Assembly: GCA_031292385.1 (NCBI GenBank)
Contig: JARLHE010000010.1
Coordinates: forward strand, 1 to 62,170
Reading direction: 5' to 3'
DNA: 62,170 nt
From: Oligoflexia bacterium
Lineage (GTDB): Bacteria > Bdellovibrionota > UBA1018
Under the pieces are notes generated by a model. That model saw nothing but the letters and a program-made list of their open reading frames with translations. It had not been told where the DNA came from and made no database searches. Below, piece after piece: positions 46,567 to 54,346 of the stretch; the first letter of the stretch is position 1, and every line of letters begins with the position of its first letter. A program made the position numbers and the translations under genes.

Positions 46567-46920
46567 ATGGCAAAAAAGAAAACGAAATATTCTTTCATCA
46601 ACGAAGTCTACGAAGGCGTCTTGAAATCCGCTGAAGTCACCCGCAAAGGCGAAATTCGCATCAAGCGCGCTGAGCTGAAGACCGTGATCGAAAACGCTTT
46701 CGTGAACGGCGCGAAAGCGGCTGCTGGCGGCGAACGCGTCCGCTTCCCTGTTATTGGCGCTCTCGTCCGCAAGGAAGTGAAAGCACGCAAGTCCGGCAAA
46801 GGCACGAATCCTTTCACCGGCGAGCCAATGGAAATCAAAGCCCGTCCGGCCACCAAGAAGCCACGCTGGTCTTTCCCTCGCTCTTTGAAAGACACTTTCG
46901 CTAACAAGCGCAACTGGTAA
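46567..46920 (+). CDS. Atypical HU/IHF-like DNA-binding protein
   Basis: About 117 residues, highly basic. The C-terminal half keeps HU-family elements: VRFPVIGALVRKEVKARKSGKGTNPFTGEPMEI resembles the DNA-binding arm with its NP-x-TG. The N-terminal helices (FINEVYEGVLKSAEV, RIKRAELKTVIENAF) are divergent. The ATG at 46567 has GAGGAG upstream, and the codons are visibly biased towards a restricted set, which suggests strong expression. It is probably a nucleoid protein and is one of three HU-type genes in the window. A strong terminator follows. Confidence 0.8.
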   Translation: MAKKKTKYSFINEVYEGVLKSAEVTRKGEIRIKRAELKTVIENAFVNGAKAAAGGERVRFPVIGALVRKEVKARKSGKGTNPFTGEPMEIKARPATKKPRWSFPRSLKDTFANKRNW

Positions 46921-46945
46921 TTCCGGTTTCGATTTGTATTCGCCG

Positions 46946-46996
46946 ACCACGCCGTGGCCCACCGTTTTCCGCGAGTGCCCGGCGTGGTTTTTTAGT
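46946..46996 (+). terminator. Terminator after HU-like gene
   Basis: ACCACGCCG (46946-46954) pairs perfectly with CGGCGTGGT (46980-46988), enclosing a 25-nt loop, and is followed by a run of T. This isolates the HU-like gene from the FAH/MaiA pair downstream. Confidence 0.7.
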
Positions 46997-47026
46997 TTTT
47001 AACCACCGCTTTTTTCGGAGGCATAA

Positions 47027-48025
47027 ATGCAGCTCGTTACGTTCATCCCTTCCCGCTCCAGTCTCGCCCGTCCCGGCGTTCGCGTCGGCGCATCGACCGC
47101 CTTGGGCGGAAAAATCATCGACGTTCCGGCGGCCTTGGAATGGGCCGGATCGAGCGCAAAGGCCCCCGACATGCTCTCGCTCATCGAGCACTGGGATGAG
47201 CTCAAGCCCCATCTCGAAAATGCGAGCAGCGCGTTCCGGGAAGGGAAACTTCCCATCGCCTGCGTTTGCCCGGAGCCCGCGGCAACGATTCTCGCTCCGC
47301 TTCCGAAGCCCGTTTCCGCGCGAGACGGCTATGCGTTCCGGCAACACGTCGAATCCGCCCGCCGAGGCCGCGGGCTGCCGATGATTCCTGAGTTCGATAA
47401 TTTTCCGGTCTTTTATTTCACCAACCACCTGGCGATCACCGGCCCAGGCGAAGTCACGGTTCAAAAGCTCGCGCGCGAGCGGCTCGACTTCGAACTCGAA
47501 GTGGCGATCGTGATCGGAAAAACCGGCCGCAATATTTCGGCCTCCCGCGCCGACGAACATATTTTCGGTTACTGCATCATGAACGATTGGTCCGCGCGCG
47601 CCCTTCAGACTGAGGAGATGAAGCTCAACCTCGGCCCCGCCAAGGGCAAGGACTTCGCAACCTCCATCGGCCCGGTTCTGGTGACTCGTGACGAGCTCGC
47701 TCCTCGCGCCGTCCCGGGGGCCCACGGCGAGCGCCATGACCTCAGGATGAAAGCGTTGGTGAACGGCAAGCAAGTCTCGGATGGAAACTTAAAGGACATG
47801 AACTGGACGTTTGCCCAGATCATCGAGCGCGCAAGCTATGGAGTCACGCTCTATCCGGGCGAGCTCATCGGCTCGGGCACCGTCGGCACGGGCTGCTTCA
47901 TGGAACTGAACGGCTCGAAGATCACCGACAATCAGTGGCTGAAGCCCGGCGACAAAGTGGTCCTCGAAGTCGAAGGATTGGGACGGCTTGAAAACACGAT
48001 TGCCGCCGCACCGGGTGATCTTTAA
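47027..48025 (+). CDS. Fumarylacetoacetate hydrolase family protein
   Basis: Cleaves fumarylacetoacetate to fumarate and acetoacetate, the last step of tyrosine/homogentisate breakdown. About 332 residues. The metal-binding acidic residues lie in LDFELEVAIVIGKTGRNIS and FGYCIMNDWSARALQ, with GPAKGKDFATSIGP, and GELIGSGTVGTGCFME towards the end. GGAGG precedes the ATG. It is followed 2 nt later by a maleylacetoacetate isomerase gene, which supports the homogentisate role over other FAH-family activities. Confidence 0.92.
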   Translation: MQLVTFIPSRSSLARPGVRVGASTALGGKIIDVPAALEWAGSSAKAPDMLSLIEHWDELKPHLENASSAFREGKLPIACVCPEPAATILAPLPKPVSARDGYAFRQHVESARRGRGLPMIPEFDNFPVFYFTNHLAITGPGEVTVQKLARERLDFELEVAIVIGKTGRNISASRADEHIFGYCIMNDWSARALQTEEMKLNLGPAKGKDFATSIGPVLVTRDELAPRAVPGAHGERHDLRMKALVNGKQVSDGNLKDMNWTFAQIIERASYGVTLYPGELIGSGTVGTGCFMELNGSKITDNQWLKPGDKVVLEVEGLGRLENTIAAAPGDL

Positions 48026-48027
48026 TC

Positions 48028-48678
48028 ATGCGTTACCGGCTCTATCACTACTGGCGGTCATCGGCGAGCTGGCGGGCGCGGTGGGCGCTCGCGCTCAAAG
48101 AGATCGAGGTTGAATATGTCGCGGTCGACCTGCTGAGTGATGACGCCGAATCGCCGGAGCATCGACATCGCAATCCTTTGGGGTTCGTGCCGGTCCTCGA
48201 GCTGCTGGAGCAGCCGGAAGACTCGCCCTATCGTTATCTGACGGAATCAACCGCGCTCCTGGAATGGATGGAAGAAACCCGCCCCTTCCCCTCTCTTTTG
48301 CCCAGCGATCCGCTCGAGCGCGCGCGTATCCGCGCGCTCTGTCAGATCGTGAACGCCTCGCTGCAACCGCTGCAAAACCCGCCAGTCACCGCGAGACACT
48401 CGAGCGATCCGGAAGAAGCCAAGAAATGGGTCCAGTACTGGAATCAGCAGCACCTCAAGGCCTTCGAGGAGCTCGCGCGCCCCACCGCCGGCAAGTTCTG
48501 CTTCGGCGATGAGATCACGATGGCGGATCTTTTTCTGATTCCGCAATGCTATTCCGCGCGCCGCTTCGGCGTGCCGCTGGACCAGGACTTCCCGATGCTG
48601 GCGCGCATTTACGATGAAGCGATGAAAACCCCGGAGTGCCAGCGCACTTCGCCGGACGCGTTGAAGCCTTCCGTTTAA
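48028..48678 (+). CDS. maiA: Maleylacetoacetate isomerase (zeta-class GST)
   Basis: Isomerises maleylacetoacetate to fumarylacetoacetate with glutathione. About 216 residues. The zeta-GST active-site motif SSASWR lies near residues 11-16, in a thioredoxin-like N-terminal domain (NPLGFVPVLELLE), followed by the helical domain with FCFGDEITMADLFLIPQ. It is coupled to the FAH gene just upstream. No homogentisate dioxygenase gene is present in the window, so the earlier steps are encoded elsewhere. The 3' end overlaps the convergent AAA gene by 4 nt. Confidence 0.93.
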   Translation: MRYRLYHYWRSSASWRARWALALKEIEVEYVAVDLLSDDAESPEHRHRNPLGFVPVLELLEQPEDSPYRYLTESTALLEWMEETRPFPSLLPSDPLERARIRALCQIVNASLQPLQNPPVTARHSSDPEEAKKWVQYWNQQHLKAFEELARPTAGKFCFGDEITMADLFLIPQCYSARRFGVPLDQDFPMLARIYDEAMKTPECQRTSPDALKPSV

Positions 48679-49844
48679 ATCGAAGAGAGACTCAGAACTT
48701 CGGCCGCGCTCCAGCTTCGGATTCCCTCGATTTTCTGGTCGATCAGGCTGATCAAGCAAGGCTCAAATTCGGTGAAACGCTTGTGGAATTCGCGCAATCC
48801 GCGCAACTCCGCCGGCGAAGTCTCGCCGGATTTGACTTCGATCGCGAGCTTCTCGCCACTAGGGCCGAGGACGACCAGATCGACTTCGAGCTGGCGATCA
48901 TTCCAATAATAAGTCTCCCAGCCTGCTTCCAGGAGCCTCGCGGCGACGGCGTTCTTGAAATAGCGTCCGAAGCGTTCCGCGCCAAGCGGCGCGCCGACAG
49001 GGCGCTCGAGCGCGCGCAAAAGCCCGTTGTCATGTATGACGAGCTTGGGAGAGCTTTTCCGGGTGCGAATCGCCGCGGGGCTGAATTTCTGAATGCCGCT
49101 CACGAGAAAGCCCTGGCTCAGTAAATGGAGATAGTGCTGGAGCGTGGCAATCGCGCCCCGATCCTGAAGCTGCCCTTGAAGCTTGTGCAAAGAAACGACC
49201 TGCGCCGGGTTCGCGGCCGCGACGCTGAAAAGCTGGCGAAGAAGCGCGGGCTGCTGAACGGGATGAAGTTGCAAGATGTCGCGGCCGAGCACGGGCTCGA
49301 TGATCGAATCGCGGATATAGGCCCCCCAGCGCGTCGGATCCTGGAGGAGATCCATCGACCCGGGATAGCAGCCGAATTCAATGAATCGACGAAGGTCGAA
49401 ATGGAAGAGCGTCGCCGCCTCGGAGAAATTCCAATGATCGGCACGGATCAGCTCGTAACGACCGGCAAGCGACTCGCGCAGGTTTTTTTCGATCGCGAGC
49501 GCCGCCGATCCCGATAGGATCACTTTGAGGCGCGGGGTTTTCCCCGACTTCGCCTCGTCCCAGCGTTTTTTGATGACCTCCGACCAGCCTTGGATTTTCT
49601 GGATCTCATCGATCGCCAGGATCTTGTCTCCTGATTCGAGAGCACGATCCCACCAGAGATTGATCTCGATGGCCTCGAGAGGAAAAGGGGCGTCGGCTGT
49701 TTCGTAAACACCGCGCCCCTCTAGCGCTTGCTGAATGGCCGTCGACTTCCCGACCTGCCGAGGCCCGATCACGACCTGAATTTTCTCGGATCCGTTTTGC
49801 AAACGCGCTTGGATCCTGGATTTTAGCTTCCTAGAATACCCCAT
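48675..49844 (-). CDS. AAA ATPase with DUF4143 domain
   Basis: About 389 residues. The Walker A motif is GPRQVGKST, Walker B is ILAIDEIQK, and the sensor region ILSGSAAL follows. The C-terminal DUF4143 part ends with a restriction-nuclease-like core (LEVDLVV, then AIEVKSG). Proteins of this family are common, often mobile, and of unknown role. Two adjacent dyads lie 25-60 nt upstream of the ATG, suggesting tight repression, possibly by an unlinked regulator. The start has only GAAAG before it. Confidence 0.9.
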   Translation of the reverse strand: MGYSRKLKSRIQARLQNGSEKIQVVIGPRQVGKSTAIQQALEGRGVYETADAPFPLEAIEINLWWDRALESGDKILAIDEIQKIQGWSEVIKKRWDEAKSGKTPRLKVILSGSAALAIEKNLRESLAGRYELIRADHWNFSEAATLFHFDLRRFIEFGCYPGSMDLLQDPTRWGAYIRDSIIEPVLGRDILQLHPVQQPALLRQLFSVAAANPAQVVSLHKLQGQLQDRGAIATLQHYLHLLSQGFLVSGIQKFSPAAIRTRKSSPKLVIHDNGLLRALERPVGAPLGAERFGRYFKNAVAARLLEAGWETYYWNDRQLEVDLVVLGPSGEKLAIEVKSGETSPAELRGLREFHKRFTEFEPCLISLIDQKIEGIRSWSAAEVLSLSSI

Positions 49845-49868
49845 ACTTTCATATAATTACACCGATTA

Positions 49869-49904
49869 TTACAATTTGTCAAATGAACTTTACAAATTGT
49901 AAAG
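49869..49904. promoter_or_regulatory. Paired dyad operator upstream of AAA gene
   Basis: TTACAATTTGT (49869-49879) and ACAAATTGTAA (49892-49902) are perfect inverted copies. The second also sits in its own 17-bp dyad (CTTTACAA-A-TTGTAAAG, 49888-49904). Two ACAAnTTGT boxes 21 nt apart, on one face of the helix, suit binding of a dimeric repressor to the AAA gene promoter. Confidence 0.6.
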
Positions 49905-49922
49905 CAAAGCTAGATCCCTAAA

Positions 49923-50468
49923 TTAAAAAGCATAGCCGAAAGTAGCGCCTACCCACGGCTTCACGTTCCCGCCGATCATCGCATAACCGGTCACGCGAAA
50001 CAAAAAGCCCGTATCCGTACGCTCTTCCCAGCCCGCGCCGGCGCTGCCGACGATCTGGCCGGTGGGAAATTTCATGCTCCCCAATGCGGTTTGGTGATTG
50101 GTCGCGGTTGAATTATTCGCCACGACCGACGCGCCCGCCGTCACGAACGGCGTCCCGTGTTCGCGCATGAAGTAATAGCCGACGTAGACGGGAATCAAAA
50201 CGGCGGTCGAATTCGCGTCCGAACCATCAAGATTATCGATCCCGACCGTGCCGATCCCGATGCCCGCGAAAACATCCTCGGTCATCGCCCGATCGTACTG
50301 CACGGTATAAAGAAAGCCCCTTCCGAGCACTTCGACGCTCAGGGCATTGGGATTGAGCGAACGCGCCTCATCCGCGCGCGCCGGGCTGCCTTGCATTGAA
50401 ATCAGAAAAGAAGCCGCGACCAGCGCAAAACTACACGACCGTATGAATCGATTTACCGACAGTATCAT
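49923..50468 (-). CDS. Small exported beta-barrel protein
   Basis: About 181 residues with a signal peptide (SCSFALVAASFLISMQGSPARA). The mature part has about eight alternating amphipathic strands with aromatic girdles (SVEVLGRGFLYTVQYDR, VLIPVYVGYYFM, PWVGATFGYAF), ending in Phe as outer-membrane barrels do. No specific family is recognised. The ATG at 50468 has GGGAG six bases upstream, inside the end of the preceding phosphatase gene, so translation is coupled. It is the last gene of the Fic operon. Confidence 0.75.
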   Translation of the reverse strand: MILSVNRFIRSCSFALVAASFLISMQGSPARADEARSLNPNALSVEVLGRGFLYTVQYDRAMTEDVFAGIGIGTVGIDNLDGSDANSTAVLIPVYVGYYFMREHGTPFVTAGASVVANNSTATNHQTALGSMKFPTGQIVGSAGAGWEERTDTGFLFRVTGYAMIGGNVKPWVGATFGYAF

Positions 50469-51099
50469 GTACACTCCCTAGGGGCTCAAGGCTTGGAACG
50501 TTCCAGCCTGTTTTGGCCTCCCAGAGAATTTTATAAACGACTCCGTTGGGAATCAGCACCCTTTTTTGAGGCTCCGCGTCCGATTGAGGAATAATATTCT
50601 GCATCACGCGCCGAATCACTCCGCCATGACACGCAACCCCGAAACGAAGATAAGAAGTCGTGGCGATGAATTTTTCGAGGGAAGCGAAAACGCGCTCGAT
50701 CACCTCCGCCCCGGTTTCTCCTCCCGGATACCTCACATCCGCGTCGGAGACCGCGACGGACTTCCAACGCTCCAGAACCTCGGCCCCATGAACGCGCTTG
50801 ATCTCTTCAACCGTCAAACCTTGAGCGCCTCCCAGATGGGCCTCCCTGAGGCCGACATCCGTGAAAACGGGAATCCGCGTTCGCCGCGCCACGATCTCCG
50901 CCGTTTCGCGAGCGCGCGATAGATCGCTCGAAAGTATGGCTTCAAGCCCGTGCGGGCTCAGTTTTTCCGCCAATGCTTCGGCCTGCGCTCGGCCATGATC
51001 GTTCAAGGGAATGTCGACATGGCCTTGGAACCGGCCTTCCCGGTTCCAATCCGTTTCTCCGTGGCGAAAGATAAAAATTTCTCGTGATGGGTGGGGCAT
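50431..51099 (-). CDS. Phosphoglycerate-mutase-like histidine phosphatase
   Basis: About 222 residues, no signal peptide. The catalytic RHGETDWN lies near the N-terminus, with SSDLSRARETAEIV, GGETGAEVIERV and the second His in VACHGGVIRRVM. This is the cobalamin-phosphatase/broad phosphatase pattern rather than glycolytic PGM. The ATG at 51099 overlaps the Fic stop codon (TAATG), so the two are translated in step. The link to an exported Fic protein is unexplained; it may be operon convenience. Confidence 0.9.
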   Translation of the reverse strand: MPHPSREIFIFRHGETDWNREGRFQGHVDIPLNDHGRAQAEALAEKLSPHGLEAILSSDLSRARETAEIVARRTRIPVFTDVGLREAHLGGAQGLTVEEIKRVHGAEVLERWKSVAVSDADVRYPGGETGAEVIERVFASLEKFIATTSYLRFGVACHGGVIRRVMQNIIPQSDAEPQKRVLIPNGVVYKILWEAKTGWNVPSLEPLGSVHDTVGKSIHTVV

Positions 51100-52325
51100 T
51101 ATGGACTCGTGGGACTCGGCACGACTTGGCAGCCCAGGGCCGCCGGGTTTTTCTCGCAAGCCTCAAGCGTCTGGATCGTGCGAAGCATTCCCTGCCCCAC
51201 TTCCTTCGCCCAAGCCTTTTCGGGCACGCCCACGTCGTCATTCTGCTCGGCCAGAATCGGCGCCGGAAGACCCACGCTCTCGAGCGTATAATCCATCAGA
51301 AAGCGGCTGGTGCGACCGTTTCCTTTTTCGAAAGGATGAACCGCCACGAACCAGCGCTGCGCGCGCGCGGCCGCCAAAATCGGATCGCCATCGGGATGAT
51401 CGGTGCTCCAAGAGGCGGTCATCTGATCGAGCTGCTCCGTGTTTCTTTGCAGCTGCACCGAAACCTCCGCGGTCGGAGGATAAACCACGTAGCCGCACTG
51501 CCGCGCGACCCCGTTCTGATCCGTAAAGGCCTGGGTCGGATCCGCAAGCCGCGGAATCGCGGCGACGTCAATTCGAGCGCCGCTGGCCTTCCGCTTTTCC
51601 GAAGCGCTCCACTGATCGAAGCACTGGGTCGGGACCCAGCTCACGAGGGGCTGGCCGTATTGGAAAATCCGCGGGTATTCCATATGCGTGATCTGCTGAA
51701 TCTGACTATAAGGCAGGGAGCTCGCGCGCGTGACGGCGAACCCGTCCATTGAAAGCGGAGAAGACCAAGTCCGAAAATCCCCGGCTCGCGGCAGATTATT
51801 CATGTCTTTCACGTGCACCGCGCGGATCCAATCCGTGTCGATCGGCGCGACATGGCCGCTCTTGGCGTTCAGCGCGGCTTGGGCGTCAACGCCCGCGCGC
51901 GCTGAATCCCAAGAATTCCAAGTCTGCGGCGCGGGATCGTAAACTTGCTGGGGGTCGCTTTTCCCCTGATTCAGATAAGCCTGCCAATCCGGTGTATCGA
52001 CAAAGCGAGGCGCCACGACATTGGCGATCCGGGTCCCATCGATACCCTTCTTCTGAAGCGCGGCGAGGGCCGCGTGGTAACGCGTATAGGTCTCGCATAA
52101 ACCGCTCAACTCGGCTGGAAGAAAATCGCTTTTGAGTTTGCGCAGCTCCTGGGGGCACCTTAAGCGATCCGCCGCCGACATCGCATCGTGGGCGAGTCCA
52201 AGATTCACGACCTGGCCCGAATCCGATGGCGCGCATGACAGACCTTCGCCTTGCGCGTATGCCGCCGCGGGCACCGCGCAGCAGGCACTGATGCAAGCTA
52301 TAGCAATCCGATTCAAAGTCCGCAT
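51099..52325 (-). CDS. Exported Fic-domain protein (putative AMPylase)
   Basis: About 408 residues with an N-terminal signal peptide (IAIACISACCAVPAAAYAQG). The Fic core has the full catalytic motif HPFEKGNGR, with H330, and the upstream HVKDMNNLPRAGDFR that positions the target. Fic enzymes usually transfer AMP or other nucleotides to a hydroxyl. An intact core on an exported protein points to a target outside the cytoplasm, which is unusual. I did not find a clear (S/T)xxxE(G/N) inhibitory helix. The ATG at 52325 has GAGGGA upstream. It follows two paralogous secreted genes. Confidence 0.88.
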   Translation of the reverse strand: MRTLNRIAIACISACCAVPAAAYAQGEGLSCAPSDSGQVVNLGLAHDAMSAADRLRCPQELRKLKSDFLPAELSGLCETYTRYHAALAALQKKGIDGTRIANVVAPRFVDTPDWQAYLNQGKSDPQQVYDPAPQTWNSWDSARAGVDAQAALNAKSGHVAPIDTDWIRAVHVKDMNNLPRAGDFRTWSSPLSMDGFAVTRASSLPYSQIQQITHMEYPRIFQYGQPLVSWVPTQCFDQWSASEKRKASGARIDVAAIPRLADPTQAFTDQNGVARQCGYVVYPPTAEVSVQLQRNTEQLDQMTASWSTDHPDGDPILAAARAQRWFVAVHPFEKGNGRTSRFLMDYTLESVGLPAPILAEQNDDVGVPEKAWAKEVGQGMLRTIQTLEACEKNPAALGCQVVPSPTSP

Positions 52326-52344
52326 TTTCCCTCTCACTTTACAG

Positions 52345-53190
52345 CTATTGCCCCAGGTTTTCGCAACCTAAAAGGTGCGCGGCCTTGTATTCGTTCACCT
52401 CCGCCTCGGAGGCGTAATCAACATCCGGGAAAACCCTCAAAATATGATCCAGATGAAAGAGCTCGTTCAAGATCCGCTGCTCCTTCAAACCATCCGCATC
52501 CGGCCGCACGCTCGCGCCGAATTGGGAAATGGCCGACTTGGGAATATGATCCGGCCGAATGATAATGAGAGCAAACGAGTCGCGAAGCGCAGACGACTTC
52601 GTGCCGGCGCAACCTTTCAGCTCATCGAGCGGATAGCCATACTGAATCGCATCCACTCCCAGGGCCTTCGCCATCCGGGCGCCAATGGCCCGGCAATTTG
52701 GAAGCTCACCGGGCTCTTGCATCCAGAAAAGACCTTTGAGCCTTTGAGCGCTGCAGCCATTGGCCTCAAGATAAGCCTCCCATCTGGCGGGTTCCGGGAA
52801 TTCCTCCTGAAGGATGGAAAGCATTTTGAACCCTGCGGGGATCTCAACCCGGTCCAACAAGAAATCGCTCCCCTTGCCCGCGTAATCGCGCGTTCGCTCG
52901 GGATCGATCGCCGCGTAAAAGCCCAGCATGAAGGCTTGATTCACGGGAGGGTTTTGAAGGTATTCCTGGCTCCAAAGCTTGAGATCTTGGCGTACGGCCG
53001 GGTTGTTCAGATCGATTGCCGGAAGCCGGAACGCGCCCGCCGTCGCGTAATGGTAGGTATAAAAAGCGCGAGTCGTCGTGACGACATTCGATGACTCAAG
53101 CTGAGCCACCAGATCATGAAACTCATCGGCGCGCGCGCCGACGGGAAGCGAGATCGCCACTAAAAGCGTCAGCAAGAAAAAGGATTTCAT
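52345..53190 (-). CDS. Secreted paralogue B of an unknown tandem family
   Basis: About 281 residues with a signal peptide (SFFLLTLLVAISLPVGARA). Shared with the next gene upstream: YHYA (Y46-H47-Y48), GFYAAIDPE (90-98), FLLDRVEIP (110-118), IIIRPDHIP (209-217), EQRILN (237-242) and YKAAHLLGC (268-276). The His-Tyr and Tyr-Ala-Ala motifs with strand-like surroundings recall ADP-ribosyltransferase-like folds, but this is a weak pattern match. The ATG at 53190 has GAGGAA upstream and overlaps the previous gene (ATGA). It sits 19 nt before the Fic gene. Confidence 0.8.
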   Translation of the reverse strand: MKSFFLLTLLVAISLPVGARADEFHDLVAQLESSNVVTTTRAFYTYHYATAGAFRLPAIDLNNPAVRQDLKLWSQEYLQNPPVNQAFMLGFYAAIDPERTRDYAGKGSDFLLDRVEIPAGFKMLSILQEEFPEPARWEAYLEANGCSAQRLKGLFWMQEPGELPNCRAIGARMAKALGVDAIQYGYPLDELKGCAGTKSSALRDSFALIIIRPDHIPKSAISQFGASVRPDADGLKEQRILNELFHLDHILRVFPDVDYASEAEVNEYKAAHLLGCENLGQ

Positions 53191-54218
53191 AGTTCCTCGC
53201 TTTTCTGGGCGATCCGCTCCAAGCTCGAGCCGAGCCGGGTCACGTCGGCGAACTGGTCGTTGAGCGAGCCGGGACCACGGCATTGCGTTTCCGTCTGAAC
53301 GCTGGCTTGCTTAGCCACAAGACCGCCGCAGCCCAAAAGATGCTGGGCCTTATAAGCATTGGCTTCGGCATCGGAAGCCACCCCGACGCCGGGAAAAAGA
53401 AGAGGAGGGCCCGAGAAAAACCCTGAACTCGCTGGAATCCCATCTACGCCGCTAGCGCCGTCTTGACGAAAGATGCGATTCAAAATTCTTTGCTCTTCCC
53501 GCCCAGAGCGATCATCCCGGCGAGTGGAGGCGAAATGCTCGACGTTAGCGGCGGGAATATGATCCGGGCGGATAATGATCACGGCGGCTGGCGGTTGCGA
53601 ACATCCGACCAAAGATTCGGATGAAAAATTGTACATAACCGCATCGATTCCCAGGTCCTTCAATATTCGGGTCGCCATCGCCCGGCATCGCGGCGAGCTC
53701 TCGACCCAAAAAACCCCATTCAAGGGGAAAGGCGGTAGCTGAACGCCGCACTGATTTCTTCCCAGATAATCCGAAACGTTCTGAGGCAACCCGGTCGGCG
53801 CCGAAATATCGAGAATTTTCAAACCCTGCGGAAGCTCGACCCGATCCAGAAGAAAATCTTTCCCGGTGCCCGTATAACCGCGCGACGCCTCGGGATTCAA
53901 AGCCGCATAGAACCCCGGCATATTCGTGACCTGCGATGGGCCTGGAGCTGGATCCAAGTATTGATCACCCAGGAGTTTCAAATCATTTTGCACGCCCGGG
54001 TCCTTCAGGTCGACAGCCTTGCCGCCGAAAGTCGAGCCTCCCGCATAATGGTAGACATAGTACGGCTTCGCGACGACCGAAACCATCCCTGAGTTTTTAA
54101 TCCAATTCAGGGTATCTTGATACTCATCCGCGCGCGCGGATCGATCGAAACCCACCGCAAGAGACGCGATGAAAGCGGCGCTTGTCCAGGCCAGAGTTTT
54201 TCCCACGAAATTTCTCAT
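53187..54218 (-). CDS. Secreted paralogue A of an unknown tandem family
   Basis: About 343 residues. An N-terminal signal peptide (TLAWTSAAFIASLAVGF...ARA) leads to a domain homologous to the following gene: YVYHYAGG (Y56-H57-Y58), GFYAALNPE (102-110), FLLDRVELP, VIIIRPDHIP, EEQRILN and YKAQHLLGC, in the same order and spacing. It has a longer C-terminal tail with further Cys and Gln-rich parts. The pair probably arose by duplication. It leads the five-gene operon that includes the exported Fic protein. No database family is recognised by eye. Confidence 0.8.
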   Translation of the reverse strand: MRNFVGKTLAWTSAAFIASLAVGFDRSARADEYQDTLNWIKNSGMVSVVAKPYYVYHYAGGSTFGGKAVDLKDPGVQNDLKLLGDQYLDPAPGPSQVTNMPGFYAALNPEASRGYTGTGKDFLLDRVELPQGLKILDISAPTGLPQNVSDYLGRNQCGVQLPPFPLNGVFWVESSPRCRAMATRILKDLGIDAVMYNFSSESLVGCSQPPAAVIIIRPDHIPAANVEHFASTRRDDRSGREEQRILNRIFRQDGASGVDGIPASSGFFSGPPLLFPGVGVASDAEANAYKAQHLLGCGGLVAKQASVQTETQCRGPGSLNDQFADVTRLGSSLERIAQKSEEL

Positions 54219-54346
54219 GATGGCGTCTATTGAGCAAACAGCGCGCCATCGCTATTCTTCGTGATTTCAAGCCGAGTCCCGAGGGACACGCTCATCCGCC
54301 GCGAATCGCGTGTCGAAAATTTAAACAGGGATACGAAGGGCGAATA

